DNA of 64,000 bases from Apostichopus japonicus (taxonomy: Eukaryota; Echinodermata; Holothuroidea; Aspidochirotida; Stichopodidae), in contig NC_092563.1 in NCBI RefSeq assembly GCF_037975245.1, forward strand, positions 12,448,001-12,512,000, written 5' to 3'. Shown piece by piece: positions 22,805 through 35,836 of the stretch. The notes under the pieces were generated by a model. That model was not told the DNA's origin and made no database searches. It saw nothing but the letters and a program-made list of their open reading frames with translations. Made by a program: the position numbers and the translations under genes. Position 1 is the first letter of the stretch; each line of letters opens with the position of its first letter.

Positions 22805-25800
22805 TTATAAACCGTTAAATGTGGAAACAGCTATGCTCCTGTTAGAACAACTTCACATTTCTTAAATGCTGATTTACTGAGGCAGGCGTTTGAAAGACAA
22901 TGTGATACAAACAGGTACGGTAACGTCATAAACAATGCCACGAGCTCTCCGTGCATTAAAAACGATCGAAATGTGCGGTATTCATGACGGTACACAAAGC
23001 AGATAATGCGGATACAGCAGACATAGTCGAGAATTAAACCTAGTAGCGTGGAGGTTTCAATTATGACATACTAGGACTTTCTACTGGTAAACTTTACTCA
23101 TTGTCGAATAAATCTATCTAATTTCTACCTTATCTAGCTTTAACTCTGTATTTAACGTATTATGAGCAAAACAAATATGAAATTCACGACAATTCCATGG
23201 GACTTGTTTATTCGTTTAAAAAATAGCTCCGTTCGAATCTAACGCTCCATTGCTATGGTAACATCGTGAATAATAGCCCTGCCGCTAATGAATAGATGAC
23301 ATGTAGAAGATGGCCATCGATGGCGCTCTCAACTTCTCGTGCCACGTCTGGCACCTACAAGAAGTAACCGACATATTACTGGCGCAATCCCGACCGAACA
23401 TGATTTTAACTCTCCTACAGACTTTTCTACACTGATCTCAGAAATCATTATAAGTGCCGTCAAAATGCCTCAGTTGCTAATAGGTACATGTCCATGACGT
23501 AACACTGTTCTCGTTGTGCATAAAACTGAAGTCAAAAGTAAGGCATATACTGATAGGCCTAAACTAGGTATACTGTGCAGACTATGTATAGGCTAACTTC
23601 ACAGACAGACACACATGCATACAGAAAACTTCAGATCATGTAAAATATCACTAACCGTAATCACGTTATGTTAACTATGTCTTCAAATGTCGTCCTTTTC
23701 TTCTCTGCAACCCCGGGCCGTCATTGGAGTCGTTCGAACACACTAAATTAAGGCGAAGAACGACGTCAAGATATATCCAACGTCTAGACTACACTGCTTG
23801 CAATGGAGAGAGAACTGCCCAGTACAGTACAGTACGTGTTGATATGAACGCCTACAAAATGACAACAAATATTTTCCATTGAAAACCACTGTGTATGACG
23901 GTATAGTAAACACTGGTATATAGATCAACGCACACGCGCGCACGGAGGTATTATGTACATACAGCATGCAATGCAGACAAATATTTCGGAGCGCGCGCTT
24001 CTGATTTTGTGCCGATATTCTAGTGGGCGCTCTTGTATCACTGTTTGCATGCGCGCACGGACAAGATAGACGCCAGACTATCACGCTGTAGCTACTAAAC
24101 CTTTACTTACATGTGTACAGCAGTAGACTACTGTGATGGTTGCATGCGGCAGTTTAATTTTGTGTGCACAATATGTCAGCATTGTACGGTGGCTTAATGA
24201 GGACATAGGAAAGAAAAACAGTGTCCCGAAATCTCACAATGTTGTCTTTTTATCTCAAATGTTGCCTCTTTTTTTCCCTTCAAAATTTGGATCCAATAAC
24301 AAAAGTCCAAATGTAGAGACAAAAAGTCCAAATTTTTCAGATTTGAGCAGACTTGTTTCCTTTCCTAGGTCCCTATTAAGCCACCGTAGTATTGTAACTA
24401 TTCTATGGTAAAAAAAAAAATGTACAAATCGAACGGAATTGCTAATGTTAAGAGACTGGCCTTTATAATCGCTGTAAAGTCAGAACGCGACGGTGTTTAT
24501 TCCAGTCACGGTTGGCAGCCCTCTTAGGGTTTTAATCAGGAGCTTTCTATTTTATAGCTGTTGTAGGTGTCGTACCAGAAGTAATCCTTCCAGTATCTTA
24601 CACACTAAGTCCGTCACGTTTAGGGTCCGCTAAAGTATAGCTAGAAGTTGTCAACTGACAAATCATACCCCAACGTTGATATCTGAGGGCTTGGCCTGTC
24701 AGGGTGCATGCACATTTCTATATCATGACGCAGTTTAGACTTTGAGCTAGAAGAGGAGCAAGTTAAGCACACTGAACCGTCTGCTCGCACGGAGAAACAT
24801 ATCCAGATTTAAACACAGAATTTCTTAACTGCTCTGTGTCACCTCCAATCCTCCTTATTTGCACACCATCTCTACTTTGATTTAGGCGCTTCCACATCAA
24901 GACATTCAAAACGATCGTGGTGACTGGAAATATGCCAAAACTTCAAGCACTGCGTTAGGTCATTTTACGTCTAGTGTGTGTGTGTGCTTTTGCTTTACTT
25001 GTCTTTTCGTGTTTTTGTTTTTCTTGTTTTTTTTTTTCGTTTTTTTTTTTTTCACGGTTAAACTTTTGTGCGAATGTACAATACTCCAGTTGGGGCATGG
25101 TATGCATTCATATCACATTGTTTTGGAACAATCTGGAACTCTAAGTATTATTTCGACCCAAGAATCAACAGGCTGGCGTGGTGGCCTGAACGGTTGGAAG
25201 ACAGCACTGCGCGTCGGTGTTTGTTGTCAGGCTGTGTGAATCGCGCCGATCGGATGACAGACACTGCTTTGTTTATAATGGCATCGCCAAGGTGGAATTT
25301 TTATACGGGCCTAGGATCCCAATTCCGTATCCTCCCTTAGTTCGCAAAAGCATCCGGGAGATTACGATGAGAGTCCGGCCTTCGGGCCAGAAGTGGGCTA
25401 GCTGACTTGCAATGGAGAGCTCACGTCGATTCGGACTGGGTTGATGTTCAACGTTCAGTGAAACCATGGCCTCGATGAGGCGTAATCTCTTGTTAATTTT
25501 AGCTTTCTGTCTTCAATTTTATAAAACAATAATTCAAATTAATTATTGCCTTTTTCATTCATCTTTTTCTCGCTAAGTAATCACAATTTATTTAAGATTA
25601 AATTGATGCTCATGTTTGCCTAGGTTCGATTCCCCGCCGAAGCACTATTTTATTTTATATGTTATTATTATTATTTATTTTTGGGGGTTGTTGTTAATAT
25701 CTGCATGTATATACATGGTGTTTTAAATGTGTTTTGCTTTGTTTGTTTGTCTGTTTTTTTATTGGGGGGGGGGGGTTGTTTCTATTTGGTATTTTGTTTC

Positions 25801-26063
25801 GCGTAAACACAGTAGGTAGGTCATTGCAAAATTTTGCACAACTTGTCAATAGAAACCGATCGGAACTTAAGAGTGAATAGTAAATTTGATTTCCGTCTCG
25901 CTCGTCGCCTTTCACTGGAAATTTTAATGAAAGTATACATAAGGACGAAAACTGTACCTACAAAAGAAAGGCTTCTTTTGTACAGTGTAAGGCCACCGCG
26001 ACGTCTTTTCTGACAAGCTTGATAATATTTGTTCTTCGGGAATGTTGTGTCATTACTTAGCCT
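22805..26063 (+). repeat. Array unit 8, 3259 bp
   Basis: Homopolymers are A 11, T 11, T 13, G 12, the same length haplotype as unit 9. No private substitution was noticed. Confidence 0.97.
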
Positions 26064-29000
26064 TTATAAACCGTTAAATGTGGAAACAGCTATGCTCCTG
26101 TTAGAACAACTTCACATTTCTTAAATGCTGATTTACTGAGGCAGGCGTTTGAAAGACAATGTGATACAAACAGGTACGGTAACGTCATAAACAATGCCAC
26201 GAGCTCTCCGTGCATTAAAAACGATCGAAATGTGCGGTATTCATGACGGTACACAAAGCAGATAATGCGGATACAGCAGACATAGTCGAGAATTAAACCT
26301 AGTAGCGTGGAGGTTTCAATTATGACATACTAGGACTTTCTACTGGTAAACTTTACTCATTGTCGAATAAATCTATCTAATTTCTACCTTATCTAGCTTT
26401 AACTCTGTATTTAACGTATTATGAGCAAAACAAATATGAAATTCACGACAATTCCATGGGACTTGTTTATTCGTTTAAAAAATAGCTCCGTTCGAATCTA
26501 ACGCTCCATTGCTATGGTAACATCGTGAATAATAGCCCTGCCGCTAATGAATAGATGACATGTAGAAGATGGCCATCGATGGCGCTCTCAACTTCTCGTG
26601 CCACGTCTGGCACCTACAAGAAGTAACCGACATATTACTGGCGCAATCCCGACCGAACATGATTTTAACTCTCCTACAGACTTTTCTACACTGATCTCAG
26701 AAATCATTATAAGTGCCGTCAAAATGCCTCAGTTGCTAATAGGTACATGTCCATGACGTAACACTGTTCTCGTTGTGCATAAAACTGAAGTCAAAAGTAA
26801 GGCATATACTGATAGGCCTAAACTAGGTATACTGTGCAGACTATGTATAGGCTAACTTCACAGACAGACACACATGCATACAGAAAACTTCAGATCATGT
26901 AAAATATCACTAACCGTAATCACGTTATGTTAACTATGTCTTCAAATGTCGTCCTTTTCTTCTCTGCAACCCCGGGCCGTCATTGGAGTCGTTCGAACAC
27001 ACTAAATTAAGGCGAAGAACGACGTCAAGATATATCCAACGTCTAGACTACACTGCTTGCAATGGAGAGAGAACTGCCCAGTACAGTACAGTACGTGTTG
27101 ATATGAACGCCTACAAAATGACAACAAATATTTTCCATTGAAAACCACTGTGTATGACGGTATAGTAAACACTGGTATATAGATCAACGCACACGCGCGC
27201 ACGGAGGTATTATGTACATACAGCATGCAATGCAGACAAATATTTCGGAGCGCGCGCTTCTGATTTTGTGCCGATATTCTAGTGGGCGCTCTTGTATCAC
27301 TGTTTGCATGCGCGCACGGACAAGATAGACGCCAGACTATCACGCTGTAGCTACTAAACCTTTACTTACATGTGTACAGCAGTAGACTACTGTGATGGTT
27401 GCATGCGGCAGTTTAATTTTGTGTGCACAATATGTCAGCATTGTACGGTGGCTTAATGAGGACATAGGAAAGAAAAACAGTGTCCCGAAATCTCACAATG
27501 TTGTCTTTTTATCTCAAATGTTGCCTCTTTTTTTCCCTTCAAAATTTGGATCCAATAACAAAAGTCCAAATGTAGAGACAAAAAGTCCAAATTTTTCAGA
27601 TTTGAGCAGACTTGTTTCCTTTCCTAGGTCCCTATTAAGCCACCGTAGTATTGTAACTATTCTATGGTAAAAAAAAAAATGTACAAATCGAACGGAATTG
27701 CTAATGTTAAGAGACTGGCCTTTATAATCGCTGTAAAGTCAGAACGCGACGGTGTTTATTCCAGTCACGGTTGGCAGCCCTCTTAGGGTTTTAATCAGGA
27801 GCTTTCTATTTTATAGCTGTTGTAGGTGTCGTACCAGAAGTAATCCTTCCAGTATCTTACACACTAAGTCCGTCACGTTTAGGGTCCGCTAAAGTATAGC
27901 TAGAAGTTGTCAACTGACAAATCATACCCCAACGTTGATATCTGAGGGCTTGGCCTGTCAGGGTGCATGCACATTTCTATATCATGACGCAGTTTAGACT
28001 TTGAGCTAGAAGAGGAGCAAGTTAAGCACACTGAACCGTCTGCTCGCACGGAGAAACATATCCAGATTTAAACACAGAATTTCTTAACTGCTCTGTGTCA
28101 CCTCCAATCCTCCTTATTTGCACACCATCTCTACTTTGATTTAGGCGCTTCCACATCAAGACATTCAAAACGATCGTGGTGACTGGAAATATGCCAAAAC
28201 TTCAAGCACTGCGTTAGGTCATTTTACGTCTAGTGTGTGTGTGTGCTTTTGCTTTACTTGTCTTTTCGTGTTTTTGTTTTTCTTGTTTTTTTTTTTCGTT
28301 TTTTTTTTTTTCACGGTTAAACTTTTGTGCGAATGTACAATACTCCAGTTGGGGCATGGTATGCATTCATATCACATTGTTTTGGAACAATCTGGAACTC
28401 TAAGTATTATTTCGACCCAAGAATCAACAGGCTGGCGTGGTGGCCTGAACGGTTGGAAGACAGCACTGCGCGTCGGTGTTTGTTGTCAGGCTGTGTGAAT
28501 CGCGCCGATCAGATGACAGACACTGCTTTGTTTATAATGGCATCGCCAAGGTGGAATTTTTATACGGGCCTAGGATCCCAATTCCGTATCCTCCCTTAGT
28601 TCGCAAAAGCATCCGGGAGATTACGATGAGAGTCCGGCCTTCGGGCCAGAAGTGGGCTAGCTGACTTGCAATGGAGAGCTCACGTCGATTCGGACTGGGT
28701 TGATGTTCAACGTTCAGTGAAACCATGGCCTCGATGAGGCGTAATCTCTTGTTAATTTTAGCTTTCTGTCTTCAATTTTATAAAACAATAATTCAAATTA
28801 ATTATTGCCTTTTTCATTCATCTTTTTCTCGCTAAGTAATCACAATTTATTTAAGATTAAATTGATGCTCATGTTTGCCTAGGTTCGATTCCCCGCCGAA
28901 GCACTATTTTATTTTATATGTTATTATTATTATTTATTTTTGGGGGTTGTTGTTAATATCTGCATGTATATACATGGTGTTTTAAATGTGTTTTGCTTTG

Positions 29001-29322
29001 TTTGTTTGTCTGTTTTTTTATTGGGGGGGGGGGGTTGTTTCTATTTGGTATTTTGTTTCGCGTAAACACAGTAGGTAGGTCATTGCAAAATTTTGCACAA
29101 CTTGTCAATAGAAACCGATCGGAACTTAAGAGTGAATAGTAAATTTGATTTCCGTCTCGCTCGTCGCCTTTCACTGGAAATTTTAATGAAAGTATACATA
29201 AGGACGAAAACTGTACCTACAAAAGAAAGGCTTCTTTTGTACAGTGTAAGGCCACCGCGACGTCTTTTCTGACAAGCTTGATAATATTTGTTCTTCGGGA
29301 ATGTTGTGTCATTACTTAGCCT
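26064..29322 (+). repeat. Array unit 9, 3259 bp
   Basis: Homopolymers are A 11, T 11, T 13, G 12, matching unit 8. It is told apart by a private G-to-A change at 28511, where the usual GATCGGATG becomes GATCAGATG in the GC-rich block. Confidence 0.97.
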
Positions 29323-32300
29323 TTATAAACCGTTAAATGTGGAAACAGCTATGCTCCTGTTAGAACAACTTCACATTTCTTAAATGCTGATTTACTGAGG
29401 CAGGCGTTTGAAAGACAATGTGATACAAACAGGTACGGTAACGTCATAAACAATGCCACGAGCTCTCCGTGCATTAAAAACGATCGAAATGTGCGGTATT
29501 CATGACGGTACACAAAGCAGATAATGCGGATACAGCAGACATAGTCGAGAATTAAACCTAGTAGCGTGGAGGTTTCAATTATGACATACTAGGACTTTCT
29601 ACTGGTAAACTTTACTCATTGTCGAATAAATCTATCTAATTTCTACCTTATCTAGCTTTAACTCTGTATTTAACGTATTATGAGCAAAACAAATATGAAA
29701 TTCACGACAATTCCATGGGACTTGTTTATTCGTTTAAAAAATAGCTCCGTTCGAATCTAACGCTCCATTGCTATGGTAACATCGTGAATAATAGCCCTGC
29801 CGCTAATGAATAGATGACATGTAGAAGATGGCCATCGATGGCGCTCTCAACTTCTCGTGCCACGTCTGGCACCTACAAGAAGTAACCGACATATTACTGG
29901 CGCAATCCCGACCGAACATGATTTTAACTCTCCTACAGACTTTTCTACACTGATCTCAGAAATCATTATAAGTGCCGTCAAAATGCCTCAGTTGCTAATA
30001 GGTACATGTCCATGACGTAACACTGTTCTCGTTGTGCATAAAACTGAAGTCAAAAGTAAGGCATATACTGATAGGCCTAAACTAGGTATACTGTGCAGAC
30101 TATGTATAGGCTAACTTCACAGACAGACACACATGCATACAGAAAACTTCAGATCATGTAAAATATCACTAACCGTAATCACGTTATGTTAACTATGTCT
30201 TCAAATGTCGTCCTTTTCTTCTCTGCAACCCCGGGCCGTCATTGGAGTCGTTCGAACACACTAAATTAAGGCGAAGAACGACGTCAAGATATATCCAACG
30301 TCTAGACTACACTGCTTGCAATGGAGAGAGAACTGCCCAGTACAGTACAGTACGTGTTGATATGAACGCCTACAAAATGACAACAAATATTTTCCATTGA
30401 AAACCACTGTGTATGACGGTATAGTAAACACTGGTATATAGATCAACGCACACGCGCGCACGGAGGTATTATGTACATACAGCATGCAATGCAGACAAAT
30501 ATTTCGGAGCGCGCGCTTCTGATTTTGTGCCGATATTCTAGTGGGCGCTCTTGTATCACTGTTTGCATGCGCGCACGGACAAGATAGACGCCAGACTATC
30601 ACGCTGTAGCTACTAAACCTTTACTTACATGTGTACAGCAGTAGACTACTGTGATGGTTGCATGCGGCAGTTTAATTTTGTGTGCACAATATGTCAGCAT
30701 TGTACGGTGGCTTAATGAGGACATAGGAAAGAAAAACAGTGTCCCGAAATCTCACAATGTTGTCTTTTTATCTCAAATGTTGCCTCTTTTTTTCCCTTCA
30801 AAATTTGGATCCAATAACAAAAGTCCAAATGTAGAGACAAAAAGTCCAAATTTTTCAGATTTGAGCAGACTTGTTTCCTTTCCTAGGTCCCTATTAAGCC
30901 ACCGTAGTATTGTAACTATTCTATGGTAAAAAAAAAAATGTACAAATCGAACGGAATTGCTAATGTTAAGAGACTGGCCTTTATAATCGCTGTAAAGTCA
31001 GAACGCGACGGTGTTTATTCCAGTCACGGTTGGCAGCCCTCTTAGGGTTTTAATCAGGAGCTTTCTATTTTATAGCTGTTGTAGGTGTCGTACCAGAAGT
31101 AATCCTTCCAGTATCTTACACACTAAGTCCGTCACGTTTAGGGTCCGCTAAAGTATAGCTAGAAGTTGTCAACTGACAAATCATACCCCAACGTTGATAT
31201 CTGAGGGCTTGGCCTGTCAGGGTGCATGCACATTTCTATATCATGACGCAGTTTAGACTTTGAGCTAGAAGAGGAGCAAGTTAAGCACACTGAACCGTCT
31301 GCTCGCACGGAGAAACATATCCAGATTTAAACACAGAATTTCTTAACTGCTCTGTGTCACCTCCAATCCTCCTTATTTGCACACCATCTCTACTTTGATT
31401 TAGGCGCTTCCACATCAAGACATTCAAAACGATCGTGGTGACTGGAAATATGCCAAAACTTCAAGCACTGCGTTAGGTCATTTTACGTCTAGTGTGTGTG
31501 TGTGCTTTTGCTTTACTTGTCTTTTCGTGTTTTTGTTTTTCTTGTTTTTTTTTTCGTTTTTTTTTTTTTCACGGTTAAACTTTTGTGCGAATGTACAATA
31601 CTCCAGTTGGGGCATGGTATGCATTCATATCACATTGTTTTGGAACAATCTGGAACTCTAAGTATTATTTCGACCCAAGAATCAACAGGCTGGCGTGGTG
31701 GCCTGAACGGTTGGAAGACAGCACTGCGCGTCGGTGTTTGTTGTCAGGCTGTGTGAATCGCGCCGATCGGATGACAGACACTGCTTTGTTTATAATGGCA
31801 TCGCCAAGGTGGAATTTTTATACGGGCCTAGGATCCCAATTCCGTATCCTCCCTTAGTTCGCAAAAGCATCCGGGAGATTACGATGAGAGTCCGGCCTTC
31901 GGGCCAGAAGTGGGCTAGCTGACTTGCAATGGAGAGCTCACGTCGATTCGGACTGGGTTGATGTTCAACGTTCAGTGAAACCATGGCCTCGATGAGGCGT
32001 AATCTCTTGTTAATTTTAGCTTTCTGTCTTCAATTTTATAAAACAATAATTCAAATTAATTATTGCCTTTTTCATTCATCTTTTTCTCGCTAAGTAATCA
32101 CAATTTATTTAAGATTAAATTGATGCTCATGTTTGCCTAGGTTCGATTCCCCGCCGAAGCACTATTTTATTTTATATGTTATTATTATTATTTATTTTTG
32201 GGGGTTGTTGTTAATACCTGCATGTATATACATGGTGTTTTAAATGTGTTTTGCTTTGTTTGTTTGTCTGTTTTTTTATTGGGGGGGGGGGGGGTTGTTT

Positions 32301-32582
32301 CTATTTGGTATTTTGTTTCGCGTAAACACAGTAGGTAGGTCATTGCAAAATTTTGCACAACTTGTCAATAGAAACCGATCGGAACTTAAGAGTGAATAGT
32401 AAATTTGATTTCCGTCTCGCTCGTCGCCTTTCACTGGAAATTTTAATGAAAGTATACATAAGGACGAAAACTGTACCTACAAAAGAAAGGCTTCTTTTGT
32501 ACAGTGTAAGGCCACCGCGACGTCTTTTCTGACAAGCTTGATAATATTTGTTCTTCGGGAATGTTGTGTCATTACTTAGCCT
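29323..32582 (+). repeat. Array unit 10, 3260 bp
   Basis: Homopolymers are A 11, T 10, T 13, G 14. It has a private T-to-C change at 32217, just before the 14 bp palindrome. Confidence 0.97.
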
Positions 32583-35500
32583 TTATAAACCGTTAAATGT
32601 GGAAACAGCTATGCTCCTGTTAGAACAACTTCACATTTCTTAAATGCTGATTTACTGAGGCAGGCGTTTGAAAGACAATGTGATACAAACAGGTACGGTA
32701 ACGTCATAAACAATGCCACGAGCTCTCCGTGCATTAAAAACGATCGAAATGTGCGGTATTCATGACGGTACACAAAGCAGATAATGCGGATACAGCAGAC
32801 ATAGTCGAGAATTAAACCTAGTAGCGTGGAGGTTTCAATTATGACATACTAGGACTTTCTACTGGTAAACTTTACTCATTGTCGAATAAATCTATCTAAT
32901 TTCTACCTTATCTAGCTTTAACTCTGTATTTAACGTATTATGAGCAAAACAAATATGAAATTCACGACAATTCCATGGGACTTGTTTATTCGTTTAAAAA
33001 ATAGCTCCGTTCGAATCTAACGCTCCATTGCTATGGTAACATCGTGAATAATAGCCCTGCCGCTAATGAATAGATGACATGTAGAAGATGGCCATCGATG
33101 GCGCTCTCAACTTCTCGTGCCACGTCTGGCACCTACAAGAAGTAACCGACATATTACTGGCGCAATCCCGACCGAACATGATTTTAACTCTCCTACAGAC
33201 TTTTCTACACTGATCTCAGAAATCATTATAAGTGCCGTCAAAATGCCTCAGTTGCTAATAGGTACATGTCCATGACGTAACACTGTTCTCGTTGTGCATA
33301 AAACTGAAGTCAAAAGTAAGGCATATACTGATAGGCCTAAACTAGGTATACTGTGCAGACTATGTATAGGCTAACTTCACAGACAGACACACATGCATAC
33401 AGAAAACTTCAGATCATGTAAAATATCACTAACCGTAATCACGTTATGTTAACTATGTCTTCAAATGTCGTCCTTTTCTTCTCTGCAACCCCGGGCCGTC
33501 ATTGGAGTCGTTCGAACACACTAAATTAAGGCGAAGAACGACGTCAAGATATATCCAACGTCTAGACTACACTGCTTGCAATGGAGAGAGAACTGCCCAG
33601 TACAGTACAGTACGTGTTGATATGAACGCCTACAAAATGACAACAAATATTTTCCATTGAAAACCACTGTGTATGACGGTATAGTAAACACTGGTATATA
33701 GATCAACGCACACGCGCGCACGGAGGTATTATGTACATACAGCATGCAATGCAGACAAATATTTCGGAGCGCGCGCTTCTGATTTTGTGCCGATATTCTA
33801 GTGGGCGCTCTTGTATCACTGTTTGCATGCGCGCACGGACAAGATAGACGCCAGACTATCACGCTGTAGCTACTAAACCTTTACTTACATGTGTACAGCA
33901 GTAGACTACTGTGATGGTTGCATGCGGCAGTTTAATTTTGTGTGCACAATATGTCAGCATTGTACGGTGGCTTAATGAGGACATAGGAAAGAAAAACAGT
34001 GTCCCGAAATCTCACAATGTTGTCTTTTTATCTCAAATGTTGCCTCTTTTTTTCCCTTCAAAATTTGGATCCAATAACAAAAGTCCAAATGTAGAGACAA
34101 AAAGTCCAAATTTTTCAGATTTGAGCAGACTTGTTTCCTTTCCTAGGTCCCTATTAAGCCACCGTAGTATTGTAACTATTCTATGGTAAAAAAAAAATGT
34201 ACAAATCGAACGGAATTGCTAATGTTAAGAGACTGGCCTTTATAATCGCTGTAAAGTCAGAACGCGACGGTGTTTATTCCAGTCACGGTTGGCAGCCCTC
34301 TTAGGGTTTTAATCAGGAGCTTTCTATTTTATAGCTGTTGTAGGTGTCGTACCAGAAGTAATCCTTCCAGTATCTTACACACTAAGTCCGTCACGTTTAG
34401 GGTCCGCTAAAGTATAGCTAGAAGTTGTCAACTGACAAATCATACCCCAACGTTGATATCTGAGGGCTTGGCCTGTCAGGGTGCATGCACATTTCTATAT
34501 CATGACGCAGTTTAGACTTTGAGCTAGAAGAGGAGCAAGTTAAGCACACTGAACCGTCTGCTCGCACGGAGAAACATATCCAGATTTAAACACAGAATTT
34601 CTTAACTGCTCTGTGTCACCTCCAATCCTCCTTATTTGCACACCATCTCTACTTTGATTTAGGCGCTTCCACATCAAGACATTCAAAACGATCGTGGTGA
34701 CTGGAAATATGCCAAAACTTCAAGCACTGCGTTAGGTCATTTTACGTCTAGTGTGTGTGTGTGCTTTTGCTTTACTTGTCTTTTCGTGTTTTTGTTTTTC
34801 TTGTTTTTTTTTTCGTTTTTTTTTTTCACGGTTAAACTTTTGTGCGAATGTACAATACTCCAGTTGGGGCATGGTATGCATTCATATCACATTGTTTTGG
34901 AACAATCTGGAACTCTAAGTATTATTTCGACCCAAGAATCAACAGGCTGGCGTGGTGGCCTGAACGGTTGGAAGACAGCACTGCGCGTCGGTGTTTGTTG
35001 TCAGGCTGTGTGAATCGCGCCGATCGGATGACAGACACTGCTTTGTTTATAATGGCATCGCCAAGGTGGAATTTTTATACGGGCCTAGGATCCCAATTCC
35101 GTATCCTCCCTTAGTTCGCAAAAGCATCCGGGAGATTACGATGAGAGTCCGGCCTTCGGGCCAGAAGTGGGCTAGCTGACTTGCAATGGAGAGCTCACGT
35201 CGATTCGGACTGGGTTGATGTTCAACGTTCAGTGAAACCATGGCCTCGATGAGGCGTAATCTCTTGTTAATTTTAGCTTTCTGTCTTCAATTTTATAAAA
35301 CAATAATTCAAATTAATTATTGCCTTTTTCATTCATCTTTTTCTCGCTAAGTAATCACAATTTATTTAAGATTAAATTGATGCTCATGTTTGCCTAGGTT
35401 CGATTCCCCGCCGAAGCACTATTTTATTTTATATGTTATTATTATTATTTATTTTTGGGGGTTGTTGTTAATATCTGCATGTATATACATGGTGTTTTAA

Positions 35501-35836
35501 ATGTGTTTTGCTTTGTTTGTTTGTCTGTTTTTTTATTGGGGGGGGGGGTTGTTTCTATTTGGTATTTTGTTTCGCGTAAACACAGTAGGTAGGTCATTGC
35601 AAAATTTTGCACAACTTGTCAATAGAAACCGATCGGAACTTAAGAGTGAATAGTAAATTTGATTTCCGTCTCGCTCGTCGCCTTTCACTGGAAATTTTAA
35701 TGAAAGTATACATAAGGACGAAAACTGTACCTACAAAAGAAAGGCTTCTTTTGTACAGTGTAAGGCCACCGCGACGTCTTTTCTGACAAGCTTGATAATA
35801 TTTGTTCTTCGGGAATGTTGTGTCATTACTTAGCCT
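32583..35836 (+). repeat. Array unit 11, 3254 bp
   Basis: This is the shortest uninterrupted copy. Homopolymers are A 10, T 10, T 11, G 11. No private substitution was noticed. Confidence 0.97.
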
